A stretch of 64,000 nucleotides of DNA, taken from Streptomyces eurocidicus. Its GTDB lineage: Bacteria > Actinomycetota > Actinomycetes > Streptomycetales > Streptomycetaceae. The notes under the pieces were generated by a model. That model made no database searches and was not told the DNA's origin. It saw only the letters and a program-made list of their open reading frames with translations. Both the position numbers and the translations under genes were made by a program. This document shows, one piece after another, positions 49,924-58,985 of this stretch (the first letter of the stretch is position 1; each line of letters opens with the position of its first letter). The DNA is taken from the NCBI RefSeq assembly GCF_002891295.1, contig NZ_LGUI01000001.1:124001-188000 (forward strand), written 5' to 3'.

Positions 49924-49929
49924 TACACT
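49924..49929 (+). promoter_or_regulatory. Candidate -10 element of ileS
   Basis: TACACT fits the Streptomyces -10 consensus (TA---T) and lies just upstream of the T-box leader. No good -35 is visible 16-19 bp further upstream. Confidence 0.4.
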
Positions 49930-49936
49930 GGGCGCA

Positions 49937-50200
49937 GCGAAAGGCGTGGAAGGGACGAGTAGCTCCGCACGCGGCCATGAGCGACCCGGGGACGGTGGAA
50001 GCCCGGGGGTCCGCACGGTGTGAAGATCACCCCTGAGCCGCCGGAAGAACGCCCCTCGGGGTCAGTAGAACCGGCGTCGCGGCCCAATGAGGGGGCCGGA
50101 GGCACATGTGCCTGCGGCCAAGGAGGGTGGTACCGCGGGAGGCGCACGGCGCATCTCGTCCCTCCGACGGACAGCGCCAAGACGTTCCGCCGGAGGAAGC
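49937..50200 (+). promoter_or_regulatory. T-box leader upstream of ileS (Ile specifier)
   Basis: The T-box sequence AGGGTGGTACCGCG is at 50124-50137, a near-perfect match to the family consensus that pairs with the tRNA NCCA end. An ATC (isoleucine) specifier triplet is at 50026-50028 in GTGAAGATCACC. Downstream, CCTCCG (50161-50166) can pair with CGGAGG (50191-50196), which is the ileS Shine-Dalgarno. No U-tract terminator is seen, so uncharged tRNA-Ile probably acts on translation, as reported for actinobacterial ileS T-boxes. Confidence 0.92.
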
Positions 50201-50205
50201 CTCAG

Positions 50206-53200
50206 ATGAGTCCCCAGCCGCAGTACCGCCAGGTACCCGCTCAGGTGGACCTGCCCGCCCTGGAGCACGCCGTGCTCGATTTCTGGCGCGAGAGCAAGGT
50301 CTTCGCCCGTAGCCTCGAACAGTCCGAGGGACGGCCCGAGTGGGTCTTCTACGAGGGCCCGCCCACCGCCAACGGCATGCCGGGCGCCCACCACATCGAG
50401 GCCCGCGTCTTCAAGGACGTCTTCCCCCGCTTCCGCACCATGCAGGGCTACCACGTGGGCCGCAAGGCCGGCTGGGACTGCCACGGCCTGCCGGTCGAGC
50501 TCGCGGTGGAGAAGGAGCTGGGCTTCAACGGCAAGCAGGACATCGAGAAGTACGGCATCGCCGAGTTCAACGCGAAGTGCCGGGAGTCGGTGACCCGCCA
50601 CACGGACGCCTTCGCCGAGCTCACCACCCGCATGGGCTACTGGGTGGACCTGGACGACGCCTACCGGACCATGGACCCCGAGTACGTCCAGTCCGTGTGG
50701 TGGTCGCTCAAGGAGATCTTCAACAAGGGCCTGCTGGTCCAGGACCACCGCGTCGCCCCCTGGTGCCCCCGCTGCGGCACCGGCCTGTCGGACCACGAGC
50801 TGGCGCAGGGCTACGAGACGGTCGTCGACCCGTCCGTCTTCGTCCGCTTCCCGCTGACCTCCGGCCCGCTGGCCGGCGAGGCCGCGCTGCTGGTCTGGAC
50901 GACCACCCCGTGGACCCTGGTCTCCAACGTGGCCGCCGCCGCGCACCCTGACGTCACCTACGTCGTGGCCACCGACGGCACCGAGAAGCTGGTCGTCGCC
51001 GAGCCGCTGCTGGAGAAGGCCCTCGGCGAGGGCTGGACGGCGACGGGGCAGTCCTTCACCGGCCGCGAGATGGAGCGCTGGACCTACCGCCGCCCGTTCG
51101 ACCTGGTCGAGCTGGAGAACGCGAACTACGTCGTCAACGCCGAGTACGTGACCACCGAGGACGGCACCGGTCTGGTCCACCAGGCCCCGGCCTTCGGTGA
51201 GGACGACCTCAAGACCTGCCGCGCCTACGGCTTGCCGGTGATCAACCCGGTCCGCCCCGACGGCACCTTCGAGGAGGGCGTCGGCCTGGTCGGCGGCGAG
51301 TTCTTCAAGAAGGCCGACGAGAAGCTCGTCGCGGACCTGGACGCGCGCGGCCTGCTCTTCAAGCACATCGCCTACGAGCACAGCTACCCGCACTGCTGGC
51401 GCTGCCACACCGCGCTCCTCTACTACGCGCAGCCGTCCTGGTACATCCGCACCACCGCGGTCAAGGACCGGCTGCTCCAGGAGAACGAGAAGACCAACTG
51501 GTTCCCCGAGTCGGTCAAGCACGGCCGCTTCGGCGACTGGCTGAACAACAACATCGACTGGGCGCTCTCCCGCAACCGCTACTGGGGCACCCCGCTGCCC
51601 ATCTGGCGCTGCGAGGAGAACCACCTCACCTGCGTCGGCTCGCTGGCCGAGCTCTCCGAGCTCACCGGCACCGACCGGAGCGCGCTCGACCCGCACCGCC
51701 CGTACATCGACGACGTCACCTTCACCTGCACCGCCGACGGCTGCTCCCACACCGCCGTCCGTGTGCCGGAGGTCATCGACGCCTGGTACGACTCGGGGGC
51801 CATGCCCTTCGCGCAGTGGGGCTACCCGTACAAGAACAAGGAGCTCTTCGAGAAGCGCTACCCCGCGCAGTTCATCTCGGAGGCCATCGACCAGACCCGC
51901 GGCTGGTTCTACACCCTGATGGCGGTCGGCACCCTCGTCTTCGACAAGTCGTCGTACGAGAACGTCGTCTGCCTGGGCCACATCCTCGCCGAGGACGGCC
52001 GGAAGATGTCCAAGCACCTGGGCAACATCCTCCAGCCGATCCCGCTGATGGACCAGCACGGCGCCGACGCCGTCCGCTGGTTCATGGCGGCCGGCGGCTC
52101 CCCGTGGGCCGCGCGCCGCGTCGGCCACGGCACGATCCAGGAGGTCGTCCGCAAGACGCTCCTCACCTACTGGAACACCGTCGCCTTCCAGGCCCTCTAC
52201 GCCCGTACGTCCGGCTGGGCGCCGTCCGCGTCCGACCCGGCCCCGGCCGACCGCCCGCTGCTGGACCGCTGGCTGCTCGGTGAGCTGAACACCCTGACCG
52301 ACCAGGTCACCCAGGCGCTGGAGGCGTACGACACCCAGCGCGCCGGCAAGCTGCTGTCGTCCTTCGTCGACGACCTGTCCAACTGGTACGTGCGGCGTTC
52401 GCGCCGCCGGTTCTGGCAGGGCGACGCGGCGGCGCTGCGCACGCTGCACGAGGTCGTCGAGACCGTCACCCGTCTGATGGCGCCTCTGGTGCCGTTCATC
52501 ACCGAGCGGGTGTGGCAGGACCTGGTCGTCCCGGTGGACGCCGAGGCCCCGGAGTCGGTGCACCTGGCGAGCTGGCCGGTGGCCGACACCGCACTGATCG
52601 ACCCCGAGCTGTCCCGGCAGATGCTGCTGGTCCGCCGGCTGGTCGAGCTGGGTCGCGCGACCCGCGCCGAGTCCGGTGTCAAGACGCGTCAGCCGCTGTC
52701 CCGCGCGCTGGTCGCCGCCGCCGGCTTCGAGGCGCTGGGCACGGAGCTGCGCGCCCAGATCACCGAGGAGCTGAACGTCTCCTCGCTGGCCTCGCTGAGC
52801 GAGGTCGGCGGTTCGCTGGTGGACACCACGGCCAAGGCCAACTTCCGGGCGCTGGGCAAGCGGTTCGGCAAGGGCGTCCAGGCGGTGGCCAAGGCCGTCG
52901 CCGAGGCCGACGCGGCCGCGCTGTCGCTGGCCCTGCGCGAGGGCACCGCCTCCGTCGTCGTCGACGGCGAGCCCGTGGCGCTCTCCCCGGACGAGGTGAT
53001 CATCACCGAGACCCCGCGCGAGGGCTGGTCGGTGGCCTCCGACTCCGGTGCCACGGTGGCGCTCGACCTGGAGATCACCCCGGAGCTGCGGCGTGCGGGC
53101 CTCGCCCGTGACGCGATCCGGCTGATCCAGGAGGCCCGTAAGAACAGCGGCCTGGACGTCGCCGACCGCATCGCGGTCCGCTGGTCCACGACGGACGCCG

Positions 53201-53349
53201 AGACGTCCGGTGCGCTGGCCGAGCACACGGGCCTCATCGCGGACGAGGTCCTCGCGCTGGACTTCGCCGAGGGCGAGGCGGACGGCTCCTACGGCGAGCC
53301 GTTCGAGGACGAGGGTCTCGCTCTGACGTTCCGCCTCCGTAAGGCGTAA
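50206..53349 (+). CDS. ileS: Isoleucyl-tRNA synthetase, IleRS2 type with GXHH signature
   Basis: 1,047-residue class I synthetase of the longer, eukaryote-like IleRS2 type. The first signature, normally HXGH, reads GAHH (residues 60-63, in GPPTANGMPGAHHIEAR); KMSKH is at about 600. The editing domain has WTTTPWTLVSN and GTGLVHQAPAFGEDD, and a zinc-knuckle-like CPRCG follows PWCP. A swapped GXHH signature has been reported in IleRS2 enzymes hyper-resistant to mupirocin. ATG 50206 has GGAGGAAG upstream, sequestered in the T-box. Confidence 0.95.
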   Translation: MSPQPQYRQVPAQVDLPALEHAVLDFWRESKVFARSLEQSEGRPEWVFYEGPPTANGMPGAHHIEARVFKDVFPRFRTMQGYHVGRKAGWDCHGLPVELAVEKELGFNGKQDIEKYGIAEFNAKCRESVTRHTDAFAELTTRMGYWVDLDDAYRTMDPEYVQSVWWSLKEIFNKGLLVQDHRVAPWCPRCGTGLSDHELAQGYETVVDPSVFVRFPLTSGPLAGEAALLVWTTTPWTLVSNVAAAAHPDVTYVVATDGTEKLVVAEPLLEKALGEGWTATGQSFTGREMERWTYRRPFDLVELENANYVVNAEYVTTEDGTGLVHQAPAFGEDDLKTCRAYGLPVINPVRPDGTFEEGVGLVGGEFFKKADEKLVADLDARGLLFKHIAYEHSYPHCWRCHTALLYYAQPSWYIRTTAVKDRLLQENEKTNWFPESVKHGRFGDWLNNNIDWALSRNRYWGTPLPIWRCEENHLTCVGSLAELSELTGTDRSALDPHRPYIDDVTFTCTADGCSHTAVRVPEVIDAWYDSGAMPFAQWGYPYKNKELFEKRYPAQFISEAIDQTRGWFYTLMAVGTLVFDKSSYENVVCLGHILAEDGRKMSKHLGNILQPIPLMDQHGADAVRWFMAAGGSPWAARRVGHGTIQEVVRKTLLTYWNTVAFQALYARTSGWAPSASDPAPADRPLLDRWLLGELNTLTDQVTQALEAYDTQRAGKLLSSFVDDLSNWYVRRSRRRFWQGDAAALRTLHEVVETVTRLMAPLVPFITERVWQDLVVPVDAEAPESVHLASWPVADTALIDPELSRQMLLVRRLVELGRATRAESGVKTRQPLSRALVAAAGFEALGTELRAQITEELNVSSLASLSEVGGSLVDTTAKANFRALGKRFGKGVQAVAKAVAEADAAALSLALREGTASVVVDGEPVALSPDEVIITETPREGWSVASDSGATVALDLEITPELRRAGLARDAIRLIQEARKNSGLDVADRIAVRWSTTDAETSGALAEHTGLIADEVLALDFAEGEADGSYGEPFEDEGLALTFRLRKA

Positions 53350-53366
53350 CGGCACCGGAGCAACGC

Positions 53367-53412
53367 ACCGGCTGCCCCGGGAGGTCGAACCTCCCGGGGC
53401 AGCCGGTTTTTC
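53367..53412 (+). terminator. Rho-independent terminator of ileS
   Basis: Perfect 18-bp stem (53367-53384 and 53390-53407), 5-nt loop TCGAA, followed by a run of T. It lies 17 nt after the ileS stop and is the clearest terminator in the window. Confidence 0.92.
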
Positions 53413-53575
53413 CGTATCCCCACGTTTCGGCACCGCGTCCCGGGGCACCCGCACGGAAGTATCGCCGCCCGTCCCCTTCGCCCCGGTGTCTCCCCATCCG
53501 TACTTCCGCGCCCCGCGCCCGCCGCCGCCCCGGCCACCGCGTTTGTCTCCGTGGCAAAACGCTTTGGACACAAAA

Positions 53576-53612
53576 CGGGCCGGGCCCGGGACAAAGTCCC
53601 GGGCCCGGCCCG
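53576..53612 (-). terminator. Rho-independent terminator of divIVA
   Basis: Perfect 17-bp stem (53576-53592 and 53596-53612), loop AAA, followed on the minus strand by TTTTG. It lies 28 nt past the divIVA stop. Nothing gene-like is seen between the two terminators (53413-53575). Confidence 0.88.
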
Positions 53613-53640
53613 ATGATTGCCTACGGCTCGCGCCGAGCGA

Positions 53641-54864
53641 TCAGTTGTCGTCCTCGTCGATCAGGAAGCCCCGCATGGGGGACGGCGCCTGCTGCATCGG
53701 CTGCTGGCCCTGGGGCCGCACCGGTGCCATCGGCTGCGTCATCGCCGGGGACATCTGCTGCTGACCGCCGTACGACGGGGCACCCATCGAGGTGTTGCCA
53801 CCCATGGAGGTGTTACCGCCCATGGACGGGTTGCCGCCCATGCTGTGGCCACCCATGCCCGCACCGGCCGAGGCCATGGACCCGCTCATCGACGGGGCCG
53901 CGGGCAGCGACGGGGTGTTGGGGTTGCGCGGCGGGGCCAGCGAGTCGTCCGCCTGGTTCTCCAGCTGACGCAGCTGGCTCTCCAGGTAGGACTTCAGACG
54001 GGTGCGGTACTCGCGCTCGAAGCCGCGCAGGTCCTCGACCTTGCGCTCCAGCGTGGCGCGGGCGGACTCCAGGGAACCCATCGCGACGCGGTGCTTCTCC
54101 TGGGCGTCCCGCTCCAGGGCGTCGGCCTTGGCACGGGCGTCCCGCTCCAGACCCTCGGCACGGCTGCGCGCCTCGCCGACGATCTTGTTCGCCTCGGAAC
54201 GGGCCTCCGCGATCGCCTGGTCGGCGGTCTGCTGGGCGAGCGAGAGCACCCGTGCGGCGCTGTCACCGCCCGGACCCTGACCCGGCTGCGGAAGCTGGGG
54301 GCCGGGGCCACCCATCGGACCGTTCTGACCCATGGCGTTCTGACCCATGGGGCCGTTCTGCCCCATCTGGCCCTGACCCATGCCGTTCTGACCCATAGGA
54401 CCGCCCTGACCCATCGGACCGTTCTGTCCCATGGGTCCGCCCATCGGGCCGCCCATCGGGCCGTTCTGACCCATCGGGCCGGGGCCGTGCGGGCCCTGGG
54501 GACCGTGGCCGTGACCGCCGGGGCCGGCCGGCAGCTGCGGGGCACCGCCCGGAAGCTGCGGCGGGCCGCCCATCTGCTGCTGCTGCGGCACCGGCTGCGG
54601 TCCGGATATGGCGGCGGGCACCGGCGCGCCGGGTCGCTGGTCCTGCGGCTCGGGCTTCCGCATTCCCTGCTGCTGCTGGTTCTGCGCGGCGGCACGCGTC
54701 GCGGCGGCCAGCTTGGCGCGCAGGTCCTCGTTCTCCCGGAGCAGTCGGGTCAGTTCGGCCTCGACCTCGTCGAGAAAGGCATCGACCTCGTCCTCGTCAT
54801 AGCCTTCTCGGAGACGGACGGTCGTGAACTGCTTGTTCCGCACGTCCTCGGGGGTCAACGGCAT
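53641..54864 (-). CDS. divIVA: Polar growth and division protein DivIVA
   Basis: 407 residues. The N-terminal membrane-binding domain MPLTPEDVRNKQFTTVRLRE with coiled coil (to about 60) is followed by a long Gln/Pro/Gly/Met-rich insert (about 62-200) built from MGQNGP and GPMGGPMG repeats, a second coiled coil (about 205-310), and a C-terminal tail with MGGN repeats (about 340-370). In Streptomyces DivIVA marks hyphal tips and directs tip growth. It ends the dcw cluster, with a strong terminator downstream. Confidence 0.97.
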   Translation of the reverse strand: MPLTPEDVRNKQFTTVRLREGYDEDEVDAFLDEVEAELTRLLRENEDLRAKLAAATRAAAQNQQQQGMRKPEPQDQRPGAPVPAAISGPQPVPQQQQMGGPPQLPGGAPQLPAGPGGHGHGPQGPHGPGPMGQNGPMGGPMGGPMGQNGPMGQGGPMGQNGMGQGQMGQNGPMGQNAMGQNGPMGGPGPQLPQPGQGPGGDSAARVLSLAQQTADQAIAEARSEANKIVGEARSRAEGLERDARAKADALERDAQEKHRVAMGSLESARATLERKVEDLRGFEREYRTRLKSYLESQLRQLENQADDSLAPPRNPNTPSLPAAPSMSGSMASAGAGMGGHSMGGNPSMGGNTSMGGNTSMGAPSYGGQQQMSPAMTQPMAPVRPQGQQPMQQAPSPMRGFLIDEDDN

Positions 54865-54925
54865 CTCTTCTTCACCTCAACGTAGTCGTCGGCAATCGGC
54901 AAGACCGTATCGTTCACAGCCGCGT

Positions 54926-55210
54926 TCACAGCCGGCTCACGACGGTGATCAGGATGTAGACGATGATCATCAGTACGAAGAAGGACAGGTCGAGCGCCAC
55001 GCCCCCGAGACGCAGCGGCGGAATGAACCGCCGCAGAAGCTTGAGTGGCGGATCGGTGACAGTGTAGGTCGCCTCCAGGACGACCACCATCGCCTTACCG
55101 GGTTGCCATGAGCGAGCGAACTGGAAGACGTAATCCATCACCAGCCGGAAGATCAGAACGAACAGGAAGCAGTACAGCGCGATGTAGATCACCTGCAGTG
55201 CGATGTCCAT
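54926..55210 (-). CDS. YggT family membrane protein
   Basis: 94 residues with two long hydrophobic segments (about 5-27 and 68-90) and the family motif DPPLKLLRRFIPPLRLGG between them. YggT proteins sit between sepF and divIVA in many Gram-positive bacteria and have been linked to division or osmotic response, without a known activity. Confidence 0.92.
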   Translation of the reverse strand: MDIALQVIYIALYCFLFVLIFRLVMDYVFQFARSWQPGKAMVVVLEATYTVTDPPLKLLRRFIPPLRLGGVALDLSFFVLMIIVYILITVVSRL

Positions 55211-55286
55211 CTCGCGCTTCCCTCTCCCCTTGCTCGTACCCGGCCTGTTAGGCCGTCATTCATCCGGCATTGCCCGGTATTGCGTC

Positions 55287-55889
55287 TCAGCTCTGATTGA
55301 AGAACCCGCCCTCTGCGATGCGGGCCTTGTCCTCCGCCGTGACATCGACGTTAGCAGGAGACAGCAGGAACACCTTCTGCGTCACCCGCTCGATGCTGCC
55401 GTGGAGACCGAAGACCAGACCGGCGGCGAAGTCGACCAGACGCTTCGCGTCCGTGTCGTCCATCTCCGTCAGATTCATGATCACCGGGGTGCCCTCCCGG
55501 AAGTGTTCCCCGATGGTACGGGCCTCGTTGTAGGTCCGGGGGTGCAATGTCGTGATGCGGTAGGGCTCCCGCTCGGACACAACCTTGGGCATGATCACCG
55601 GTGCGTTCTTCTCCAGAGAGTGGCGTTCGGGTGTGATGGACGCCACGGGGGCGATTCGGGCGGGTCGTCCCGTTTCCGCTACGAGCGGAGCGGGTTCGCG
55701 TTGTGCAGGTGGCTGGGCGACTCGAACCGGTTCGTCCGGTTGCGTCTGTTGAGACTGGTGCTGCTGCCTGCGGCGGTCGGGCTCAGGCTCGGGCTCGAAC
55801 TCGTCGTCGGGGTCGAAACCCGGGCCGTCGTACCCATCGTCCTCCACGAGGCCGAGGTAGACCGCCATCTTGCGCATCGCGCCGGCCAT
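55287..55889 (-). CDS. sepF: Cell division protein SepF
   Basis: 200 residues: amphipathic N-terminal helix ([14 protein letters not shown]) for membrane binding, a Gln/Pro/Glu-rich linker (about 25-95), then the SepF domain with [33 protein letters not shown] and [15 protein letters not shown]. SepF links FtsZ to the membrane; actinobacteria lack FtsA, so it is a main anchor. MAGAM versus MRKM starts remain ambiguous by five residues. Confidence 0.96.
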   Translation of the reverse strand: MAGAMRKMAVYLGLVEDDGYDGPGFDPDDEFEPEPEPDRRRQQHQSQQTQPDEPVRVAQPPAQREPAPLVAETGRPARIAPVASITPERHSLEKNAPVIMPKVVSEREPYRITTLHPRTYNEARTIGEHFREGTPVIMNLTEMDDTDAKRLVDFAAGLVFGLHGSIERVTQKVFLLSPANVDVTAEDKARIAEGGFFNQS

Positions 55890-56011
55890 TCTCTGCGTCC
55901 TCCGCTCTGTGGTGGATCGGCTCCGTCAACGGCGCCTTGGATCCACTTGGTCTGCCCGTCTTTTGACGGTAATGACCATATTTTCTGCTGTGGTCCGACT
56001 TCCTGGCGACG

Positions 56012-56731
56012 TTACCCGAGCCTGGGTCGGACTCCGAGCACCGCCGATCCGACACGTACATGTGTCGCCCCGGCCGCCACGGCGTCATCCAGGTCCGCGC
56101 TCATCCCTGCTGACACCATGTTCGCAGCAGGATGGGCCGCGCGCATGCCCGTTGAGATTTCCAGCAGCCGGTCGAAGGCCGCCCGGGGGCGCCCGGCGAA
56201 CGGGCCGGCGAGCGGAGCCACCGTCATCAGTCCGGCGGGGCGCAGCCCTTCGGCGGCGGCGAGCCCGTCGGCGAGCGCGGCGACCCCGTCGGGCGCGACC
56301 CCGCCGCGGGCCCCGCGCTCACCCGACTCGGCGTCAAGAGCCACCTGGATCAGGCAGTCGAGCTCACGGCCGGCCCGGACGGCGGCCGCGGACAGGGCGG
56401 TGACCAGTCGATCGCGGTCGATGGAATGCACCACATCGGCATAACTCACCACCGAACGCACCTTGTTCGTCTGCAATTGTCCGACAAAGTGCCAGGTGAG
56501 GGGCAGATCCGCGCACTCGGCGGCCTTGGGGGCGGCGTCCTGGTCGCGGTTCTCCGCGACGTGCCGGACGCCGAGTTCGGCGAGGAGGCGCACATCACTC
56601 GCGGGATAGGTCTTGGTGACCACGATCAGGGTCACCTCGTCCCGCGCGCGCCCGGCGGCGGCACAAGCGGAGGAGATACGTTCCTCCACGCGCGCCAGAT
56701 TGCCGGCGAGTTCTGTTTTACGGTCCGTCAC
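56012..56731 (-). CDS. PLP homeostasis protein YggS/PLPBP
   Basis: 239-residue single-domain PLP protein. The PLP lysine is in LIVVTKTYPASDV; GVRHVAENRDQD, WHFVGQLQTNK and VSAGMSADLDDAVAAGATHVRVGSAVLG complete the fold. PLPBP buffers PLP and balances amino- and keto-acid pools. It lies 3 nt downstream of pgeF and 122 nt before sepF, its usual place in dcw clusters. Confidence 0.95.
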   Translation of the reverse strand: MTDRKTELAGNLARVEERISSACAAAGRARDEVTLIVVTKTYPASDVRLLAELGVRHVAENRDQDAAPKAAECADLPLTWHFVGQLQTNKVRSVVSYADVVHSIDRDRLVTALSAAAVRAGRELDCLIQVALDAESGERGARGGVAPDGVAALADGLAAAEGLRPAGLMTVAPLAGPFAGRPRAAFDRLLEISTGMRAAHPAANMVSAGMSADLDDAVAAGATHVRVGSAVLGVRPRLG

Positions 56732-56734
56732 GGC

Positions 56735-57481
56735 TCAGTCCAACCAGACATAACTCGCGAGCCGCCCTGTGGTGTGCTCGCGCCGATACGAGAAATGATC
56801 CGGCGATTCCAGCGTGCAAATGTGAGATTGTCCGCTGATATTCACGCCGAGTCGGGCCAATTGCGCCCTTACCCCCGCGGCCACGTCCACCGCCGGGGTG
56901 CCCTGCCGGGTGGTGGCCCACGCCTCGGGCACCACCGCGGCGACCTCGGCGCGCATGGCCTCCGGCACCTCGTAGCAGAGTCCGCAGACCGAGGGGCCGG
57001 TGCGGGCGACGATCCGGGCGGGGTCCGCGCCGAGCGCGGTCATCGCCTCGACCGCCGCGGGGACGACCCCGGCGACCAGGCCGGGCCGGCCCGCGTGGGC
57101 CGCGCCCGCCACCCCGGCGACCGGGTCGGCGAGCAGAACGGGAGTGCAGTCCGCGGTCAGGACCGCGAGGGCGAGCCCCCTACGGGCCGTCACCACCCCG
57201 TCCACGGCCGGAATGTCCGGGGTGTCCCAAGGGCCGTCGACCACGGCCACGTCACGGCCGTGCACCTGGTTCATCCAGACGACCGCCGCGGGGTCGAGGC
57301 CGAGGCCCTTCGCCGTCCGCTCGCGGTTGGCCCGGACGGCTGCGGGATCGTCGCCGACCGCGCCGCCGAGGTTGAGCTCGCCATACGGAGCGGCGCTCAC
57401 CCCGCCCCACCTGTCGGTGAAGGCGAAGTGCGCGCCGCTCGCGTGCTCTTCGGTTGTCACTGCGTGCTGTTGCCCTATCAC
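56735..57481 (-). CDS. pgeF: Purine nucleoside phosphorylase-type laccase-domain protein (PgeF/YlmD)
   Basis: 248 residues of the YfiH/laccase-domain family. The zinc ligands are visible: His in VVWMNQVHGRDV, Cys in LTADCTPVLL and His in GAAHAGRPGLVAG. The family handles purine nucleosides and also edits peptidoglycan precursors in E. coli (PgeF). It stands immediately downstream of ftsZ. GTG 57481 is assumed; GTG 57460 is an alternative. Confidence 0.9.
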   Translation of the reverse strand: MIGQQHAVTTEEHASGAHFAFTDRWGGVSAAPYGELNLGGAVGDDPAAVRANRERTAKGLGLDPAAVVWMNQVHGRDVAVVDGPWDTPDIPAVDGVVTARRGLALAVLTADCTPVLLADPVAGVAGAAHAGRPGLVAGVVPAAVEAMTALGADPARIVARTGPSVCGLCYEVPEAMRAEVAAVVPEAWATTRQGTPAVDVAAGVRAQLARLGVNISGQSHICTLESPDHFSYRREHTTGRLASYVWLD

Positions 57482-57508
57482 TGGGGGCCGCTCACTCGCT
57501 CGTTGGCA

Positions 57509-58744
57509 CTACTTGAGGAAGTCCGGCACGTCCAGTTCCTCGGCGGTCGAGTCCTGGTACGGACGGGCCGGCGGGACCTGCGGGGACGAGACCGGCGGCG
57601 CCGGGATCTCGTTGACCGGGGCCGGCTCGGACAGCGGCTCCTCGCTGCGCGGGGTCACGCCGCCGAGTCCGCCGAAGGACGACCGGGAGGGCTCGGGCGT
57701 GGCCGGACGGCTCGGTGCCGCCGAGGCCGGGGCCTCCTCGCGGCCCGTGCCGTAGGAGGAGCCGAGCACCTTGTCGCGGCTGCCCTTGGCCGGCGGCTGG
57801 CCGCCGTCGAAGCCCGCCGCGATGACGGTGACCCGGACCTCGTCACCCAGGGCGTCGTCGATGACGGCGCCGAAGATGATGTTGGCCTCGGGGTGGGCCG
57901 CCTCGCTGACCAGCTGCGCGGCCTCGTTGATCTCGAAGAGACCGAGGTCGGAGCCACCGGAGATGGAGAGCAGCACACCGCGGGCGCCGTCGATGGACGC
58001 CTCCAGGAGCGGCGAGGAGATCGCCATCTCCGCGGCGGCCACCGCGCGGTCGTCGCCACGGGCGGAGCCGATGCCCATGAGGGCCGAGCCCGCCTCGGAC
58101 ATCACGGACTTGACGTCGGCGAAGTCGAGGTTGATCAGGCCCGGGGTGGTGATCAGGTCGGTGATGCCCTGGACACCCGACAGCAGGACCTGGTCCGCGG
58201 ACTTGAACGCGTCGAGCACGCTCACCTGGCGGTCCGAGATCGACAGCAGTCGGTCGTTGGGGATCACGATGAGGGTGTCGACCTCGTCGCGCAGACCCGC
58301 GATGCCGTCCTCCGCCTGGTTCGCCCGGCGGCGTCCCTCGAAGGTGAACGGGCGGGTGACCACACCGATCGTCAGGGCGCCCAGCGAGCGGGCGATGTTG
58401 GCGACGACGGGCGCGCCACCGGTGCCGGTGCCACCGCCCTCGCCGGCGGTGACGAAGACCATGTCGGCCCCCTTGAGGACCTCCTCGATCTCCTCGCGGT
58501 GGTCCTCGGCCGCCTTGCGGCCGACATCGGGGTTGGCGCCGGCGCCGAGGCCGCGGGTGAGCTCACGGCCGACGTCGAGCTTGACGTCGGCGTCGCTCAT
58601 CAGCAGGGCCTGCGCATCGGTGTTGATCGCGATGAACTCGACGCCCTTGAGACCGACCTCGATCATCCGGTTGATGGCGTTCACGCCACCGCCGCCGATT
58701 CCGACGACCTTGATGACTGCGAGGTAGTTCTGCGGTGCTGCCAC
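57509..58744 (-). CDS. ftsZ: Cell division GTPase FtsZ
   Basis: 411-residue tubulin homologue forming the Z-ring. The nucleotide motif [17 protein letters not shown] is at residues 11-27, the tubulin signature [12 protein letters not shown] near 105, and the T7 loop [11 protein letters not shown] near 205. A Pro/Ser-rich linker (about 320-400) leads to the C-terminal binding peptide [13 protein letters not shown] 58744 has a GAGAGG Shine-Dalgarno. Two upstream elements (58805-58829 and 58867-58903) suggest complex promoter control. Confidence 0.98.
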   Translation of the reverse strand: MAAPQNYLAVIKVVGIGGGGVNAINRMIEVGLKGVEFIAINTDAQALLMSDADVKLDVGRELTRGLGAGANPDVGRKAAEDHREEIEEVLKGADMVFVTAGEGGGTGTGGAPVVANIARSLGALTIGVVTRPFTFEGRRRANQAEDGIAGLRDEVDTLIVIPNDRLLSISDRQVSVLDAFKSADQVLLSGVQGITDLITTPGLINLDFADVKSVMSEAGSALMGIGSARGDDRAVAAAEMAISSPLLEASIDGARGVLLSISGGSDLGLFEINEAAQLVSEAAHPEANIIFGAVIDDALGDEVRVTVIAAGFDGGQPPAKGSRDKVLGSSYGTGREEAPASAAPSRPATPEPSRSSFGGLGGVTPRSEEPLSEPAPVNEIPAPPVSSPQVPPARPYQDSTAEELDVPDFLK

Positions 58745-58804
58745 GTCGAAGGCCTCTCGCCTCGAGTTACGTATGCCTGGGGGACGGTTCTCTATGCCGA
58801 CCCG

Positions 58805-58829
58805 AACCCTCAACCTCAAGTTTAGGGTT
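58805..58829 (-). promoter_or_regulatory. Inverted repeat in ftsZ leader
   Basis: AACCCT (58805-58810) and AGGGTT (58824-58829) are inverted around a 13-bp centre in a locally A+T-rich stretch 60-85 nt ahead of the ftsZ start. It resembles the region of the downstream ftsZ promoters in S. coelicolor as I remember it. Operator or promoter role is inferred. Confidence 0.4.
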
Positions 58830-58866
58830 ACCGGTGCCACTGTTCGCTGGGGTTCTCCGAACAGGA

Positions 58867-58903
58867 CACTAAGTCGACAAGCCGCGCGTGTTCAACGAAC
58901 ACG
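58867..58903 (-). promoter_or_regulatory. Candidate ftsZ promoter with overlapping inverted repeat and GACAC box
   Basis: On the minus strand TTGAAC (58896-58891) and TAGTGT (58872-58867) are spaced 18 bp, a good fit to the Streptomyces consensus. A perfect GTGTTC-N3-GAACAC repeat (58889-58903) covers the -35. GACAC (58866-58870), the core of WhiA sites reported at ftsZ promoters, overlaps the -10. Sporulation-linked control is therefore plausible. Confidence 0.6.
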
Positions 58904-58985
58904 CCGAACCTCCCGTTTTTCTTTTCACCCTATGTGATCACCCATAGCCGTAGCCAGCCAGGGTGTCGGCCGGCCGCCCCGGGCG

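Noticed and set aside
50062..53571. Long open frame opposite ileS (about 1,170 codons)
   Set aside because: Same antisense effect; it also runs through the ileS terminator and T-box.
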